Source: Acidobacteriota bacterium (GTDB taxonomy: Bacteria > Acidobacteriota > UBA6911). From it: DNA of 56,444 bases. Under the pieces are notes generated by a model, which did no database searches, was not told the origin of the DNA, and worked only from the letters and a program-made list of their open reading frames with translations. Location: the NCBI GenBank assembly GCA_012719355.1, contig JAAYAM010000183.1:1-56444 (forward strand). The letters are read 5' to 3'. The stretch's first letter is position 1. Each line of letters starts with the position of its first letter. Made by a program: the position numbers and the translations under genes. Below are positions 25,101-33,082 of this stretch, one piece after another.

Positions 25101-25573
25101 AGCACCAGCAGCGACGAGCAGCCGATCACCAGAAAAGACGCCAGCCGTCGGCGGTTCAGGAACATCGAGAAATCGACATGGCTCGTCTTGTCGAGCGCAT
25201 CGCGAATGAGAAGCCCGATGATGCTGGAGGACGAGCCTTCTGTCTTGCCATACTCGACTGCCGCAACAAGACGGTCCTGCAGTTCAGGAGAACTCTCCTC
25301 GACGAATCTCGCAATCCGGACATCGGTGAGCCGGGCACGCAGGGGAACATAAAGGAAGTACCACGCGACAAAGACGAGCGCACTCCCGGTAAGGAGCCTC
25401 ATGGCCCAGACCGCCGGAGGCCTGAACCCGAAGAGATCCGCGCCCCATATGCCGAGCACGAGCAGCGTCACGGCGCATACAAGGAAGAGTGAGATCCCCC
25501 TGGCCATGACTTGCAGTCGCCAGCGTCTGCGCACCAGCGAGATTTTCGCCAAAAGGCTCTCATAGGAATTCAT
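22145..25573 (-). CDS. DUF4175-like membrane protein with very long Q/E/R-rich coiled coil
   Basis: 1142 residues. Two hydrophobic segments lie at about 24-46 and 60-76 and another near 147-170. A beta-rich extracytoplasmic part (about 190-530) follows, with Ig-like stretches such as NFPPYTGMAP and ISYYAKASDNN. From about 560 to 1110 the protein is almost wholly charged helix rich in Q, E and R, interrupted by G/S/N/Q runs. This is the pattern of DUF4175 proteins found last in MoxR-DUF58-BatA operons. It ends the operon here and is probably a long scaffold in the periplasm. Start ATG at 25573 lies 9 bases after the BatA-like stop. Molecular function is unknown. Confidence 0.8.
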   Translation of the reverse strand: MNSYESLLAKISLVRRRWRLQVMARGISLFLVCAVTLLVLGIWGADLFGFRPPAVWAMRLLTGSALVFVAWYFLYVPLRARLTDVRIARFVEESSPELQDRLVAAVEYGKTEGSSSSIIGLLIRDALDKTSHVDFSMFLNRRRLASFLVIGCSSLLVLLALLNWGPSFFSYGFGRLYVPWTEASRIAPMLIEIYPADIEIARGSDQQVEARLIGFDSPDVRLYVRPESSEMWDSSQMEADPRGSGFSYLLVDLKSSLRYYVGARGVRSRTGSIKVIDLPRVEKIDLTYNFPPYTGMAPQVVEDEGDISALKGTKVDLRIHLSRPAESARLLFDDKSTLDLTRAGAQDFTGTIPLRRSGSYVVQVSDNRRRNRPGSPEYRIEAIEDEPPKVTVLRPMRDVRATSVEEVFSEIKGEDDIGMGTLELFYSVNGGEEKRVNLHRGKTGQTSISGSHTFFLEEFGLEPGDLISYYAKASDNNNVTGPGVANSDIYFIQVRPFEQNYTQEQGGMPGGGQNEENQEALSRQQKEIIAATFRLIREQKRMPEKEFLDGLKALALVQSRLQGQAQGLVDRLQRRGAGQVDDTFRKLSEYLEGAVVEMGAAAATLGARKPEEAMPSEQKALQQLMRAESLFRDIQVSFSSQNQGGSGSQANAEDLADLFELELNKLKNQYETVQRGEQRERDQKVDEALERLKELARRQQQLNERNRMMAQQGTPSSSGGGGGTQNQQQLLQEAEELQRQLQRLSRQRSSRQLNEAGNRLEKAIEEMKRALKGSQKGNHNEAGAQGTRALQQIEDAARRLERGRETDFRQELDRVAEESGRILEEQGRIEEGIERLARERGQSGSEAAGRELREELMERKSLLADRLRNLENQARDLSRQAGNSRKETGGELGGAADAIRDKRLPERIQGGNAQIRSGDYERQKADENTIREGLEEVNRRLQSAQGSLAQGKEGKLEDAANRARQLAEGLESMQQRMNRGNARQGQEQNTERGSAGEPEQRGRPGSDADVRSLSGNATGAPSGFGPHRNEDERQLSRELQQRAADAQELRRLLDRNSTQVQNLDKVIESLRKAGNSQNAGDPGQIESLRKAIDHMRRVEFDLARDLEQLNRKDKYFFAEDNEAPAGYRKLVEEYYKAIAKGK

Positions 25574-25582
25574 TTGTCCCCC

Positions 25583-27658
25583 CTAAGGTACCGGCGTCGC
25601 CGGTCTGTTGTCTGTCGCTGCACGCGACAGGAGCATCTCTGACACCAGGAGCACGGCGCCCGCAATAAGGAATAGAATCCAGATTCTCTGGCGCTTCTCC
25701 TGCTCCTCGGGAGCCACCGGCCCCTCCTGCCGGAATTCGGCCGAACCGTGCGATACCCATCCGGCGGCCATTTCCTCTGCATCGCCGTGAGTCAGATCCG
25801 ACTCCTTCGGCGGCGTGTTGGCAGCGACTGACGCGATCGAATTCATGGTCCGGATTTCGTAAAATCCTGATTTCTCGAGAAGGACGTGTTCCGCATCCCC
25901 TCCAGCTGTCAGCCGTTGTCCGGCAGGATCCAGTACGGCGATCGACTCGTCGCTCAGGCTGTTGCCGGCTGCATCCATAAGCAGCTTTCTCGGATCGATG
26001 GTTTCGCCGATTTCCCGCCAGTGCCGCCGCTCCCTGTACTTTTCGAGAAAACGGAGCATCTGCTGCCAGAAAGGGGCATAGACCGCCTTGAGCGGCAGGT
26101 CGTTCATCGAGTCGTCGGCCGACGAGGCAAACACGAGCACCCGTCCTTTGCCGGCATTGGCGGCGACGAGCGCCGGATCGCCGTTATCGAAACGGGCAGG
26201 AACTTCACTCCCTTCACTCACCGAAACCCTTACGTGACGGAAGAAACGCGCGCTGGAGAAGGATCCGGAGTGCGGCTGGCTGAAAGGGCGAAAGATCGGG
26301 TGATCTGTGCTTATGTCCGTCATCAGGACATAGTCTTCGACCGGCCGGCTTCCTGTCCGGTTGGCGGCAAAGGGAGGTTCGGCGACTTTCACCGGAAGCC
26401 ACGAACCGAAACTGCGGTTAAACTCGCCGGCATTTGTCGATTCGCCGAGCACCAGGACGAGCCCGCCTCCGGCTTCAACGAAGTCGCGGATCTTTTGCTG
26501 CACCGCGGCCGTCCTTCCAGGAACATCGTTCCATATCAGCAGTCCTCCCGAGCGGATGATTTTCTCAGGAGCAGCCGGTTTCAGCGTGTACGGAGAGAGG
26601 ACGTCGATATCGAGGGCTTTGGAGAGAAAGAAGCTTGAATGACGGCCTTTGGCGGGATTCTCGACCAGTTGCACCTGGGTCTTGCCACGTGCTTGAAGAT
26701 TCAGATGGAAGCGGTTATCCCGCTGAAGGTTCGGATCATCCACCGTGAGAACCACGCGGCGGGTTCCGGGAACCAGCCCGGGAAGCCGGAAGTCGATACC
26801 CTGGGATGCACTGCCGGAAATATCGATTCTCCTGTCGGCGACCTCGCGCCCATCAACTGAAAGGCTGATTCGTATGTTCTTCCGATCCAGATTTCCGAAG
26901 TTGACCACCGAGGCGGTCAACTTCGTCTCGTTTCCGTTCGTTTCATCCGCCTCCGTGATCCGCACATCCCTGATGGTGATGTTGCTGAACTCGTCTGAGC
27001 CGACATCGATCGTTCGCAGTTCCACGCCGGCGGCCAGCCGGAAATCCTGATCATCCGAGGTCCACCCGTTCTTCTGAAAATCCGAAATGAGGTGAACTAT
27101 GCGCTTTCCTGTCCCTGCATCGAGTGCCAGCTTCTCGGCCGCCCGCAGCGCCTGCCCATAGCGCGTCGGTCGGTCCGTCGGTTCGATTGCTTCGATACGG
27201 CTCAGCGCCTCCGAAGCGGTTGTGAGGCGGGCGGGGCCCAGGGCAGTGTCCGAAAACTCCACTACCGCGAATCTGTCACCGGGGTTTGAATTCCGCGTTA
27301 TGGCGGACGCAGCTTTGCGTGCCTGCTCCCAGCGATCGCGGTAATCCATGCTCATCGAGTTATCGAGTGCGATTATGTGTGCGGTCGTGACGATTCCGGC
27401 GACCGGAGCCGCTTCTGTTGTCTCCCGGTAAGGACGCATGAATGCGAGTACTATGAAGAGAAGTGCAAACACGCGGAGCAGAAGAAGAAGAAGCCTGCGC
27501 AGCTTCCGATACCGGATCGTCTTCCTGCTGATCCGGCGGAGAAACATCAGGGTAGGAAATTCGATCTTCTTCGCATGCTCCCTCCTGACCAGGTGCAGCA
27601 GCACCGGAACTGCCGCGGCCAATCCTCCGATCAGAAACAATGGATTCAGGAAGCTCAT
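25583..27658 (-). CDS. BatA-like membrane protein with von Willebrand A domain
   Basis: 691 residues. The N-terminus is the BatA-type double-helix anchor (FLNPLFLIGGLAAAVPVLLHL, then a second hydrophobic stretch to about residue 73). A VWA domain follows with MIDAS motif D99-x-S101-x-S103 (ALDNSMSMD). A beta-sandwich part, an amidotransferase-like region with a GGGLVLVLGES loop, and a last membrane helix near the C-terminus (ILFLIAGAVLLVSEMLL) complete it. The VWA domain should face the periplasm. It sits between the DUF58 and DUF4175 genes. In related MoxR systems such proteins are metal-dependent adaptors for the AAA+ ATPase, but no client is known here. Confidence 0.88.
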   Translation of the reverse strand: MSFLNPLFLIGGLAAAVPVLLHLVRREHAKKIEFPTLMFLRRISRKTIRYRKLRRLLLLLLRVFALLFIVLAFMRPYRETTEAAPVAGIVTTAHIIALDNSMSMDYRDRWEQARKAASAITRNSNPGDRFAVVEFSDTALGPARLTTASEALSRIEAIEPTDRPTRYGQALRAAEKLALDAGTGKRIVHLISDFQKNGWTSDDQDFRLAAGVELRTIDVGSDEFSNITIRDVRITEADETNGNETKLTASVVNFGNLDRKNIRISLSVDGREVADRRIDISGSASQGIDFRLPGLVPGTRRVVLTVDDPNLQRDNRFHLNLQARGKTQVQLVENPAKGRHSSFFLSKALDIDVLSPYTLKPAAPEKIIRSGGLLIWNDVPGRTAAVQQKIRDFVEAGGGLVLVLGESTNAGEFNRSFGSWLPVKVAEPPFAANRTGSRPVEDYVLMTDISTDHPIFRPFSQPHSGSFSSARFFRHVRVSVSEGSEVPARFDNGDPALVAANAGKGRVLVFASSADDSMNDLPLKAVYAPFWQQMLRFLEKYRERRHWREIGETIDPRKLLMDAAGNSLSDESIAVLDPAGQRLTAGGDAEHVLLEKSGFYEIRTMNSIASVAANTPPKESDLTHGDAEEMAAGWVSHGSAEFRQEGPVAPEEQEKRQRIWILFLIAGAVLLVSEMLLSRAATDNRPATPVP

Positions 27659-27679
27659 GACATATCCCTCGGCTGCCGG

Positions 27680-28594
27680 CTAATAAAGCTGTTCCCGCCG
27701 CACGAGATAACTGAACAAAGCGCTGTCGAGCGGCGTCGAAGTGTCAATCAACGAAAAGTCGATCCGGTCTTTCCTGCACTCCCTTTCGTTTTCCTCGATC
27801 TGTTTTCCAAGCAGGATGCGATACTGGCTGCGCATGTATTCAGGGAGCACGTGCATCTCGGCCCGCGTTTCCATATCCACGAACTGTGCAGCCGCCGCAA
27901 AGTCGAACTGGAGTTCCGCGTGATCCAGGACCTGGAAGACGATGACGTCGTGGCCGCGGAAGGCGAGGTGGCGCAGTCCGTTCATCACGTGAGCCGGTTC
28001 GTCATAAAGATCAGAGATCACGACGACGATGCCGCGGCGCCGGAGTCTCTCCGACACCTTCACAAGCGATTTGATAAAATCGGTCTTCCGTCCCGCTTCG
28101 GCTCTTTCTATTGCATGAAGCACTGTATTGAGGTGTCCCGTGCTTCCACGGGCAGGGATGTATTCGAGCAGATCCTCGTCATAGCTGACGTACCCGATCG
28201 AGTCCCGCTGCTTGAAGGCGAAGTAGCCGAGAGAAGCCGCCAGGAACTGGCCGTATTCCAGCTTCGTTATGCCCTTGCTCCCGTACGACATCGACCGGCT
28301 GCAGTCGAGAAGAATATGGAGACTGGTATTGGTCTCCCCCTCATATTCCTTGACATAAAAGCGGCCCGTACGGCCGTAGACGTTCCAATCGATCTTCCTT
28401 ATATCGTCGCCGGGATGATAGGCGCGGTGCTCCGCGAAATTGACGCTGAAGCCGAGATGAGGAGACCTGTGCAGTCCCGAGATAAAACCTTCCACGACGG
28501 TTCTGGCCACAAGCTCCAGTGACGCGATTCGTACGAGGGTTTCGGGATCGATGAAACGCCTCGAGTCTGACACTGCAGGCTGAAAATCGTTCAT
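27680..28594 (-). CDS. DUF58 domain protein
   Basis: 304 residues. The DUF58 core IDWNVYGRTGRFYVKEYE lies near residues 68-86 and is followed by LLDCSRSMSYGSKG, a VWA-like MIDAS (D-x-S-x-S). No membrane segment is visible, so the protein is probably cytoplasmic or peripheral. DUF58 genes almost always follow a moxR gene, as here, where the gap is 6 bases. It is thought to act with the MoxR ATPase on membrane or cofactor-dependent protein assembly; the client is unknown. Confidence 0.93.
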   Translation of the reverse strand: MNDFQPAVSDSRRFIDPETLVRIASLELVARTVVEGFISGLHRSPHLGFSVNFAEHRAYHPGDDIRKIDWNVYGRTGRFYVKEYEGETNTSLHILLDCSRSMSYGSKGITKLEYGQFLAASLGYFAFKQRDSIGYVSYDEDLLEYIPARGSTGHLNTVLHAIERAEAGRKTDFIKSLVKVSERLRRRGIVVVISDLYDEPAHVMNGLRHLAFRGHDVIVFQVLDHAELQFDFAAAAQFVDMETRAEMHVLPEYMRSQYRILLGKQIEENERECRKDRIDFSLIDTSTPLDSALFSYLVRREQLY

Positions 28595-28600
28595 AGGTGG

Positions 28601-29626
28601 TTACCTTGCCAGTCCTGATCGGGGAACCGGGACCGCCTCCAGCAGCCTCTTGATTATCTCCTCAGTCGTGATCCGCTGCGACTCCGCGTGGAAGTTGGTG
28701 AGAATCCTGTGCCGCAGTACCGGAAACACGAGCGACTGCACGTCTTCGACAGAAACGTTGAACCGGCCGTGCAGCAACGCCCGCGCCTTGCCGGCGAGCA
28801 TGAGATACTGCGCCGCCCGGGGGCTGGCGCCCCAGTTCACATATTCTTTGATGAAATCAAATCCCCCGTTGTTCGGACGGCTCGCCCTGACCAGCGACAC
28901 TGCATACCGCGACACGGACTCCGGGACAGGCACTCGCCGCACCAGTTTCTGAAACTCGAGAATGTCGTCTCCCGTCACGGCACGATCGAGTTGTATGTCC
29001 TGCTGTGTTGTCGTTGAAGTCACGACCTGGTGCTCGTCGTCTTCTCCGAGATAATCGATGACTATATTGAACATGAACCGGTCCAGCTGTGCCTCAGGGA
29101 GCGGATATGTCCCCTCGAGTTCAATCGGGTTCTGGGTGGCGAGCACAAAGAAGGGACGCTCCATCGGATAAGTCACTCCCTGGACAGTCACCTGCAACTC
29201 CTCCATCGCTTCGAGGAGGGCGGCCTGGGTCTTCGGAGGGGTCCGGTTGATCTCGTCTGCAAGGAGGATGTTGGCAAAAACCGGACCCTTAACAAATACC
29301 AGTTCGCGTCTGCCGGTAGTCACATCTTCCTGTATGATATCGGTCCCTGTGATATCCGAAGGCATCAGATCGGGGGTGAACTGAATCCGTTTGAAGCTGA
29401 GGTCGAGTATCCGGGCCATTGTCTTGATCAGCAGGGTTTTGGCCAGCCCCGGAACGCCCGTGATCATGGAGTGCGCGCCGACCATGAGAGATACCATGAC
29501 TTGGTCCACCACGTCATCCTGCGCGATGATGACCTTCCGGAGTTCCCTGAGGATGTTGTTTTGCCCGGCACGGAGCCGTTCAATCAGCTGATGATCGTCT
29601 GTCGTGGCCTGATGCACAGTTTCCAT
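28601..29626 (-). CDS. MoxR-family AAA+ ATPase
   Basis: 341 residues. Walker A is GVPGLAKT (57-64), Walker B ILLADEINR with D124-E125, and ATQNP is sensor 1. The C-terminal lid domain carries WGASPRAAQYLML. These are classic MoxR features. MoxR ATPases act as chaperone-like remodelling machines with VWA partners. The adjacent DUF58 and BatA-like genes are the expected partners. Upstream lie DUF4159 and the TPR metallopeptidase genes of the same operon. Confidence 0.96.
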   Translation of the reverse strand: METVHQATTDDHQLIERLRAGQNNILRELRKVIIAQDDVVDQVMVSLMVGAHSMITGVPGLAKTLLIKTMARILDLSFKRIQFTPDLMPSDITGTDIIQEDVTTGRRELVFVKGPVFANILLADEINRTPPKTQAALLEAMEELQVTVQGVTYPMERPFFVLATQNPIELEGTYPLPEAQLDRFMFNIVIDYLGEDDEHQVVTSTTTQQDIQLDRAVTGDDILEFQKLVRRVPVPESVSRYAVSLVRASRPNNGGFDFIKEYVNWGASPRAAQYLMLAGKARALLHGRFNVSVEDVQSLVFPVLRHRILTNFHAESQRITTEEIIKRLLEAVPVPRSGLAR

Positions 29627-29666
29627 TGTTTTCTTCCCTTCGCGGCGGGTATCGGTCCCGCCGGTT

Positions 29667-30404
29667 CTAGTGAGTTAAGGCATAAATCACGTAGTTCACA
29701 CCGTACTTGTATGCTTCATTCGACTGATCGATGGGCATGAGCGGATCGTTCGACCATTCCCAGTACTCGCTGATATCGTTGTTGTAGTCGACGACCATCA
29801 TCAGGCGTCCCTTGTCGTCATTCATTCCAAGGTAGCGCGGACTCAGGAACGAGGAATAGGGTGGTGCAATCGAGAGGCTCGAAATGTCATAGAAACATGT
29901 CCAGATCGGGTGTGTCCGAGGAATTTCAAACAGCTCACGGCCGGGAAACACCTTGTGCATCTCCCGTCTGAAATGCGCTAATTCGCGTTCGCCGCGAAAA
30001 TCGTCCACGATCAGGAAACCGCCGCGCATAAGGTATTCAGCCATCCTGCGCGCTTCCTCCTCCGACAGCTCCATGTATCCGGGTTCGCAGAGATACGCAA
30101 TAGGATATTTGAAGCATTCGTCGTTCTGAAAAGATATGATGTGCCCTCCCGGGTTGACATCCACCTTCGTCACTTCGGCCATTATCTTCATGAAGTGCTC
30201 TTCGGAGCGCGGCCAGTCATGGCTCCATGGAGGACCGTTCCCATCGCCGACCATGCCGGGAAATCTCACCGACATCGGGGAATCGTAAAAGATCCTCCCA
30301 AAAGTGAAACGGCTCTCACGTCTCGGCGTCTCCCCCTCCCCCTGAGCTTTCAGGCTGAAGAAGCACGCCGCCAAAACGATACATAGCAGGGCTATCCTCC
30401 TCAT
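29667..30404 (-). CDS. DUF4159 domain secreted protein (first copy)
   Basis: 245 residues with an N-terminal signal peptide (LLCIVLAACFFSLKAQ). The body is a DUF4159 domain, a glutamine-amidotransferase-like fold of unknown activity, with the blocks YLMRGGFLIVDDFRG and a C-terminal segment ending in GVNYVIYALTH. Its start overlaps the stop of the TPR metallopeptidase gene in an ATGA. A second copy lies at the other end of the operon (36384-37202), with clear similarity in the GGFL-DDF region and in the ALTH/AMSH end. The cysteine nucleophile of true amidotransferases is not obvious. Confidence 0.85.
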   Translation of the reverse strand: MRRIALLCIVLAACFFSLKAQGEGETPRRESRFTFGRIFYDSPMSVRFPGMVGDGNGPPWSHDWPRSEEHFMKIMAEVTKVDVNPGGHIISFQNDECFKYPIAYLCEPGYMELSEEEARRMAEYLMRGGFLIVDDFRGERELAHFRREMHKVFPGRELFEIPRTHPIWTCFYDISSLSIAPPYSSFLSPRYLGMNDDKGRLMMVVDYNNDISEYWEWSNDPLMPIDQSNEAYKYGVNYVIYALTH

Positions 30405-33082
30405 CTGATTCTCTCTCCCGCCGCGGCCTCACTCAATTCCAGAAGCAGCTTCTGAGCCTGCGGATAAGAGGGGGCGATTTCGAGCGCACGCAGAACCTGG
30501 CGCTTTGCCTCCGGCTTTTTCCCTGTTGCCAGCAAGGCTCGTGCCAGGCTGTAATGCGCCCCCGCAGGGTCGACGGGGCCTGATTCCGCAAGCGAGCGGT
30601 AGGCGGTGACCGCTTCTCCCCACTTGCCTGCCTCCATTGCGGCGTCACCCAGTTTCTTGAGTACTTCCGGATCGTAGGGATTGATAAAGATTGAAAGCTT
30701 CAGGGCGTTGACGGCCGAATCCCAGTTCTTGCGGGTACGATGGATGTCCGCAGCCTTCAACAGTGGTTCGATCGCGGCCCCGTCGAAGCGGCTCCAGGCG
30801 GTGAATTCCGCCAGTGCCTCCTCTTCGCGCTTCAGCTCGAGATACATGTTTCCGAGTTGCTGATAGGGATTGTCCTGCTCCACGTACTCCGGAAAGAGTT
30901 TCTGCGCCTTCTTGAGATGCCGCTCAGCTTCCGCCTCTGCTCCTTCCTTCCGGAGCAGAGTTCCCAGCCGGAGGTTTGCAGAAAAGCTCTCAGGATTTCC
31001 TTTGAGTTCCTCGAGAAGTGATTCCTTGTCATCGGCAGAAGCCGCCGCATCGAGCCGCACGGCCAGTCCGGCAAACCGCTCACTGAGAAACCTGTCGTAT
31101 TCGTCATCCAACTGTGACCGGCTCAAGCCCAGCGTTTGCTGAAAAACCTCGTCTGCCTGCCTGTTGGCGGCAAACAGCAGCAGCGCCTGCCGGATCTTCT
31201 CAAAACCGTACTTCTCTTCGATCATTTCGCAGAAGAGGCCTGCCTGGTAATAGGCGAACATGATCTGCTCCGGTGAGCGGGGCCGCACAAATCCTGAGTT
31301 CAGGTCACTCGCCTTCATGAGCGTTCCGCCTTTGTAGGCTGCGACGAACGCCTTCGTGAGAGTGTCGCCCCATCCCTGCCGGGCCCTATGCTCTTCGTAG
31401 ACGGAGATCCCTTCCGAGAACCACCGTGGGATGTTGTAGTTGCTCATCTGAAGCGTCATCACGTGAGCGAATTCGTGCCACAGGGTCGCCCCCCAGTTGG
31501 ACGCTCCGGCTTTCCGCGCACCCGGAGAATCCATGGCAATCACTTTGCCGAAGCAGACTCCGAGCGCTCCAGCAAGCCCGGGAAGGCCGAGTGTCCGGAC
31601 TGCAAAACCTCCGTGATCGGGAAATACTTCGATGTGGAGCGGACCATCAGGAGTGAATTTGTAGCGCTTCGTAAGCGTATCGTAGGCCTCTTCGGCCAGA
31701 TCCAGCAGATAAGGACCGAGAACCGGCTCGTCCTCCTTCGACATCCGGACAGCGAAATGAGCGCTCCGGTTCTGTGCGAACCCGTCCATCTGATCGAAAA
31801 GTTCGAGCGAGTTGTAGGCCCACACGTTGAAAGGATCGCCGTCGAACGCACGCTGTATCGCCTTGCGTCCCTCCTCCAGCTTTCCGATCCGGGTGAGATT
31901 CATGCCAAGGCACGTGTACGCAGGCCAGAGAGTGGAGTCGATCTCGACCGCCTTGCGGCTGAAGTCCACGGCCTCATGATACTTTCTGCGCGCGGCGAGG
32001 TTTTCCGCCAGCAGATGGTAGAACCGGCCGTAAGAACGGTTTATCGAGAAAACCCGCTTCTCCAGCTCTGAGAAGGCTGCCATGTCTCCCTGGAAATACC
32101 TGATGACGGCCTTCAGACTGAGCGAGTCGAGGCTTGAAGGATTAACCGCCAGCGCGGAATCAACCGCCTTGAGCGCCGACTCGTAATCCTCTGCTTCCAT
32201 CGAGAGTTCGGCCAGCAGGTTCAGTGCGCCGGTGTGATTCGGATTTACCTTGAGCGCTGCCCTCGAGTAGGTCTCGACTTCTATATTGCTTTCGTATCTT
32301 TTGGCGAGAGCAATTCCAAGCAGTGCGTCGGGATGCGCTTTGTTGATCTTGAGGCAATCGCGGAAGACACCCAGCGCGTCGGTCACGCTGTACTTTTCAA
32401 GGAAGAGGTGTCCGAATGCAATCAGTGCGTCGAGCGACACCTCAGCCGGAGCGAACTCGGAAGCATCCATGAAGATGTCTCTTGCGTCATGGACGTATCC
32501 GCGTCGCCAGGCCGCAACCGCCGCATCGCCCAGCTGTCCGCTTCCCTTCACCTTCCCCTGCCGGTATTCGGCAATCAGGTTTTCCCACACGAGGCGGGCG
32601 TCGTCGCTGCGTCCGACCAATTCGAGGAGATCACCAAGCTCACGTGTCGAACGCAACCGGACATCCTGCTGAGAAGCCAGTTCGCGGGACCTGCGGAAGT
32701 GCTTCTCCGCCGCAGCATAGTCTCCGGTAGCTTTCGCAATTCTCCCGCGCTCCAGGTGAAGGAGCGCGGAGCCGCTAAGATTGCGCAGAAACTCGTCAGC
32801 CCTCGCAGCCGCTTCCCGGTAAGCTCCCGTTTCGCTGAGGGTTCGAACGAGGCCGGCCCGGCTTTCCTCCTGCCTCGATTTGCCGGCGAGGGCGGAGTCG
32901 AAATGCTGCCTTGCCTTTGCGTAGTCGCCCGACCTGAGCGCCTCTGCGGCCCGGGAATACTCCTCCCCCTCTGTTCTCGATGCGGAACAGTTTCCGAGAA
33001 GCATCAGCAGGCCGGCCGCACAGAGTATCAGACGAAACCCTTTCAGCCGAAAACCAACGGAATCATTTCTGCAGTCTCGCAT
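30401..33082 (-). CDS. TPR lipoprotein with peptidase-MA-like HEFAH domain
   Basis: 893 residues. A lipobox LGNC near residue 32 predicts a lipid-anchored envelope protein. About twelve tetratricopeptide-like repeats fill residues 40-440. A metallopeptidase-like domain follows, with HEFAH near residue 535 and a downstream glutamate in RWFSEGISVYEE, the HExxH...E pattern of gluzincins. More TPR repeats cover about 690-880. The gene overlaps the C13 protease gene upstream by 20 bases and the DUF4159 gene downstream by 4. Peptidase activity is plausible because the motif is intact, but unproven for this family. Confidence 0.82.
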   Translation of the reverse strand: MRDCRNDSVGFRLKGFRLILCAAGLLMLLGNCSASRTEGEEYSRAAEALRSGDYAKARQHFDSALAGKSRQEESRAGLVRTLSETGAYREAAARADEFLRNLSGSALLHLERGRIAKATGDYAAAEKHFRRSRELASQQDVRLRSTRELGDLLELVGRSDDARLVWENLIAEYRQGKVKGSGQLGDAAVAAWRRGYVHDARDIFMDASEFAPAEVSLDALIAFGHLFLEKYSVTDALGVFRDCLKINKAHPDALLGIALAKRYESNIEVETYSRAALKVNPNHTGALNLLAELSMEAEDYESALKAVDSALAVNPSSLDSLSLKAVIRYFQGDMAAFSELEKRVFSINRSYGRFYHLLAENLAARRKYHEAVDFSRKAVEIDSTLWPAYTCLGMNLTRIGKLEEGRKAIQRAFDGDPFNVWAYNSLELFDQMDGFAQNRSAHFAVRMSKEDEPVLGPYLLDLAEEAYDTLTKRYKFTPDGPLHIEVFPDHGGFAVRTLGLPGLAGALGVCFGKVIAMDSPGARKAGASNWGATLWHEFAHVMTLQMSNYNIPRWFSEGISVYEEHRARQGWGDTLTKAFVAAYKGGTLMKASDLNSGFVRPRSPEQIMFAYYQAGLFCEMIEEKYGFEKIRQALLLFAANRQADEVFQQTLGLSRSQLDDEYDRFLSERFAGLAVRLDAAASADDKESLLEELKGNPESFSANLRLGTLLRKEGAEAEAERHLKKAQKLFPEYVEQDNPYQQLGNMYLELKREEEALAEFTAWSRFDGAAIEPLLKAADIHRTRKNWDSAVNALKLSIFINPYDPEVLKKLGDAAMEAGKWGEAVTAYRSLAESGPVDPAGAHYSLARALLATGKKPEAKRQVLRALEIAPSYPQAQKLLLELSEAAAGERIR

